From Saccharina japonica (Eukaryota > Sar > Phaeophyceae > Laminariales > Laminariaceae), in the NCBI GenBank assembly GCA_008828725.1, contig MEHQ01004496.1, positions 95,523 to 159,522 of the forward strand: a DNA stretch of 64,000 nt, written 5' to 3'. This document shows, in pieces, positions 60,980 to 64,000 of this stretch (its first letter is position 1; every line of letters starts with the position of its first letter). The notes under the pieces were generated by a model that saw only the letters and a list, made by a program, of their open reading frames with translations, did not search any database and was not told the origin of the DNA. Both the position numbers and the translations under genes were made by a program.

Positions 60980-61094
60980 TTTACGGGGTGGGCTAATGTG
61001 GTAAATAGGACCGACGGTACACACAAAAACCTACATATTTACCTATTTTACTAACAATATTCTAGTTGGTCCTATTTACTATGGTCCTCCGCAA
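60980..61094. mobile_element. TA-flanked MITE, copy 2 (family F)
   Basis: The right end matches copy 1 closely (GGTCCTATTTACTATGGTCC). The left end is worn (TTACGGGGTGGGCTAATGTG, then GTAAATAGGACC). The middle keeps ACACAAAAACC and ATATTTACCTATTTT as in copy 1. Confidence 0.7.
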
Positions 61095-61949
61095 TAGCCT
61101 CACGTTGACCATGCCCATTCCGTGCGAAAAACGTTGTTTTTTTCTGTTTTTTTTTTCTGTTTTCTTTCTGCCTATCAATAATAGACTTGGTAATAGCGTA
61201 TTGTGTGACAATGCTGTTCTCGGCTTTTTTTTTAGGTAGGGGGGGGGGGGGGGGGTTACATCGAATTGCTCCTGGTCATGCGTGGGGGACATAAAAGAAA
61301 ACGTGCCATGTGATCACAAGACCTCTATCGTAGCATACCCCCAAAGGCGGCCGTGCTTCACTTTGACTGAAGCATTTGATGNGAATCGAAATTTCAAACG
61401 CCTTCTATCAGGTCAGCTCTCCCACGAGGTTTGACAGATTGGCTAAGGAAAAAACAAAAACACAATGCTTAAGCGCGCAGCCGGCTTACATTCGCTGATC
61501 ATATGTTCTTCCTACTGTTGACGGGCATTCGCAACGCTCCTTCTGGTGCCGGATAACACGGGTTGCGTCTGGTCGAAAACAACCTGAAACGCAGAACACT
61601 CAATAGCGGCTGGCCTCCACTAAATCGTTAGCTTGAACTCACACTCAAACGTCGGCAGTTTCATCAAAGCCATCCACTCGACGGAGATACGACTTCGTTG
61701 AACAGACTTCGTTGTACAGACCTCGCACATTTAGCGGTGTTCAGGCGCAGGGCGTGTGGCCTCGTCGGCACAGGCCTGTTAACTCTGGCCGCAAACGATA
61801 TTTAGAGAAGGCTAACCGTCCACCCACAGTTTCTCTTTTTGTCTGTTGGAAGAGGGCGAAAGCATCCACGTCATTATTCAGACTACCTAGCAGGAATGAG
61901 ATTGACGCCCCCACAGCTCCAGCGATAACACAACGCTTAGCCTGCAGGG

Positions 61950-63690
61950 CAGGTCATTTTATACCCGCAGGGTCAATAAGGTGAAGCGAGGGTGGCCATT
62001 TTACCATGTCGATAGTCTGGTCAAAGCCCAGCCCAAGCCCTAAACACCTGAGAGAGCTCGGCCACACTACCCCATCGAAAGGCNTGTTAATGTATTTCCG
62101 AAACGCCAAACGATGCAGCGCTGACGGCCACACCACTCTCTGGGTTGGATGATTGAAGCAACAGTTACATTACAAATGCCGGAGAGCAGAAGACCACCTC
62201 ACCTGGTCGATAAGTCGATCGAACCTAGATCCAAACGCTAAACGCTGTAGCGAACCAGGCAAGCTAATATCGTCAATGGACACACAAAAGCTAGCTCCGA
62301 GCCTTAGGTCTATCAGTGAGACCGGCCAAACAACATTTTCGATTGGCACGTTAGAGCAATTCCCGAACGTCAAATACTGCAGCGCTGCCGGCCACTGAAC
62401 GTCGTGGATAGGTTGGTTAAAGCAGCCACCGAATATGAATTCCTCCACGGGACAGGCGGCATCAATCGGTGGGATGCCTGGCCGATGGTACATATAAAGG
62501 AAACAAACTGCATCACCGCATCGTCGTCGATCGGTTAGTTAAAACTCGACCGAAACGTCAAACGCTAGAGCGAGACAGGCCAAATGACCTTATCGATGGG
62601 ATGGTTGAAATTAAACCAGAACCTTAAGCGCTGCAGGGAGGCGGGCCACACTACTTTTTCAATGGGTCTGTTTAACTCCGACCCGAACTTCAAGTAGAGC
62701 AGCGACTCCGGCCACGACACAGACTCGACGGGCCGGCTGAAGAACTTGCCAAACTCCAACTGCTCAAAAGAGGCTAGCCACTTTACGTGGTTTATCGGCT
62801 GGGCAAACAACCATCCAAACATCAAAGACTTCAGGGAGGCCGGCAGCACGGCCCGTTCGACAGCTTGGTTGAAACTGTAACCGAATCGCAAACGATGCCG
62901 CGTGGCCGGCCAGACCACCGCTTCGATCCGCCGGCTAGTGCTATCTCCAAACAACACGTTTTTAATAAACATCGGCCACACCACTCCCTTGACAGGTACA
63001 CTTACGCTACTGCCCCCGACGGTCAACTCTGAAAGACGAGCGGGGCACGCAATTCCTTCGAGTAGCTGATTGAATCGGTCTCCGAACGTCAAACGTTCAA
63101 GCAAGGCAGGCCCTTATCCAACGTGAACATGTTTATCGAAATCCTGACCAAACACCAAATCTTCAAAGGAGGTCGGCCAGACCACCTTGTCCACGGGATA
63201 GTTTGAACGATGGCCCGAACGTCATCTTATACAGTGATTCCGCCCACCAGGCTTTATATATGCAGCTGCCGCACTTCCGCAAACGTAGTAGCCGCATCAG
63301 CGCCGTAGACAGTACCCAGCGTCGTTGATGGGGCAACTCATTCTCGGCAAATATGCGGTCCGGAACTAACTCCCATACTAGTGAGTGTGCGCGCAATGCC
63401 GGAACTCGTGACGCAATACCATTGTTTCTGGATTTTATTTTATGGTTGCTGAGCCATAAGTGGCGGGGGGGGGATGTTTGGTGACCACGACTTGCAAAAT
63501 GTCGCATCTGCGGCAGATGGCGCACAGGTTCAGAAAAACGATCTGAACATTTCTTGGTGACGCGTACCACTGGGTTTCTTCGATTCCGTGCTTGAGCACT
63601 ATGGCGAATAAGTCCTGCATCAAGGCGCCTTGACCTGTTTGAAGCAGTGGTGGTCACGCAGATAATGTTCGTCAGAACATCACAGAACAC
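61950..63690 (-). pseudogene. FNIP-like leucine-rich repeat gene, decayed
   Basis: Minus-strand pieces in two frames carry at least a dozen repeats of about 23 residues of the form VVWPASLQRLRFG..FNHPID, the FNIP-type leucine-rich pattern. The upstream part (63,623 down to about 63,230) contains QDLFAIVLKHGIEETQWYAS and ELVPDRIFAENELPHQRRW. Damage is visible: a 9-G run at 63,465-63,473 where the frame changes, a one-base slip at 63,201-63,206 (TTCAAACTA where TTCAACTA would keep frame), TAA at 63,114-63,116, TAG at 62,565-62,567 and TAA at 62,535-62,537. The last two fall where the repeat expects Gln (SLQRL and FNQPI). A further TAA ends the piece at 62,170, and an N lies at 62,084. The predicted role of an intact copy would be protein binding. 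Sequence error could explain single indels, but not all lesions. Confidence 0.7.
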
Positions 63691-64000
63691 AAAACCAAGT
63701 CAGGAGTGGGTGAATGCGCGTAGCATGTCTTTCCCCCTTTAGTAAACGCCGCTCAAGGTGGGACACGTGAGACTACGATCGTGATTTCGGCTGAAGACGG
63801 ATTGCCCAACAAGATACATGTCTGTTCTGAAGATAATCAGCAAATGTCACTAAACCTAGTTGTGGTGGCAACATAATGACTTGTAGCACCTGCGACCCAC
63901 CCGTGGAACGAGAGAGGTGGAACCTTCATGTAAGAAACACGTATCACCGACGCGGCTCCTTGGTGCAGGAGCAACCCTAAACGGATGTGCAACCCGCACC
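63691..64000. other. window end, no gene seen
   Basis: No supported coding or RNA feature. The 5' end or promoter of the FNIP-repeat pseudogene would lie here. Confidence 0.4.

Larger units (their letters stand above)
58051..61950. other. stretch without a supported exon
   Basis: I looked for the missing C-terminal part of the PAP domain on the plus strand and did not find it. The region holds a TGG/TGA satellite, two TA-flanked MITEs, a family D copy, a 34-bp direct duplication (59,354-59,425, CCCTGTCAGAAGTTGCCGCT) and an inverted-end element with telomere-like repeats. Confidence 0.45.

Overview
The window is nuclear DNA of a eukaryote, most likely a photosynthetic stramenopile close to the brown algae. 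Genes are sparse and split by GT-AG introns of about 0.1 to 6 kb. Intergenic and intronic DNA is full of short dispersed repeats, homopolymer G/C tracts and minisatellites. The gene content fits: a polymorphic-outer-membrane-protein-like beta-helix receptor with a membrane C-terminus, a plastid-lipid-associated (PAP/fibrillin) protein with a bipartite plastid leader, a DUF819 membrane protein, and a leucine-rich FNIP-like repeat gene. No bacterial operons, rRNA genes or CRISPR arrays were seen.

Layout. 1-11,290: mostly non-coding, with repeat families, an unassigned two-exon coding-like segment (about 2,070-2,560), a Gln/Pro-rich minus-strand frame broken only by TAG codons (3,207-4,588) and a decayed minus-strand coding segment (7,914-8,572). 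11,334-14,970: an intact-looking four-exon beta-helix receptor on the plus strand with one GC-AG intron. 15,000-29,750: gene-poor, with a foldback element, a decayed minus-strand coding frame (20,011-20,659) and repeats. 29,755-33,537: four head-to-tail copies of a 947-bp unit, followed at once by a 2.7-kb element with 622-bp inverted arms (33,538-36,244). A worn inverted relative of the tandem unit lies at 37,585-37,985.

38,489-43,940: a seven-exon TPR-like gene on the plus strand. It converges on a two-exon DUF819 gene on the minus strand (45,791-48,231). A 2.1-kb spacer with a palindromic GAGTACTC-type region separates that gene from the PAP/fibrillin gene on the plus strand (50,340-58,050), whose first intron is 5.9 kb. 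The C-terminal part of that PAP domain was not found. 61,950-63,690: a minus-strand FNIP-repeat pseudogene with frameshifts and nonsense codons, several at positions where the repeat expects Gln.

Four protein-coding loci are convincing and are not functionally linked: a probable cell-surface receptor, a helical-repeat scaffold, a transporter-like membrane protein and a plastid lipid-associated protein. The most unusual material is the tandem array with its adjoining long inverted-repeat element, and the many small mobile-element families. The 5' ends of three genes and the 3' end of the PAP gene are uncertain because no transcript evidence is available.
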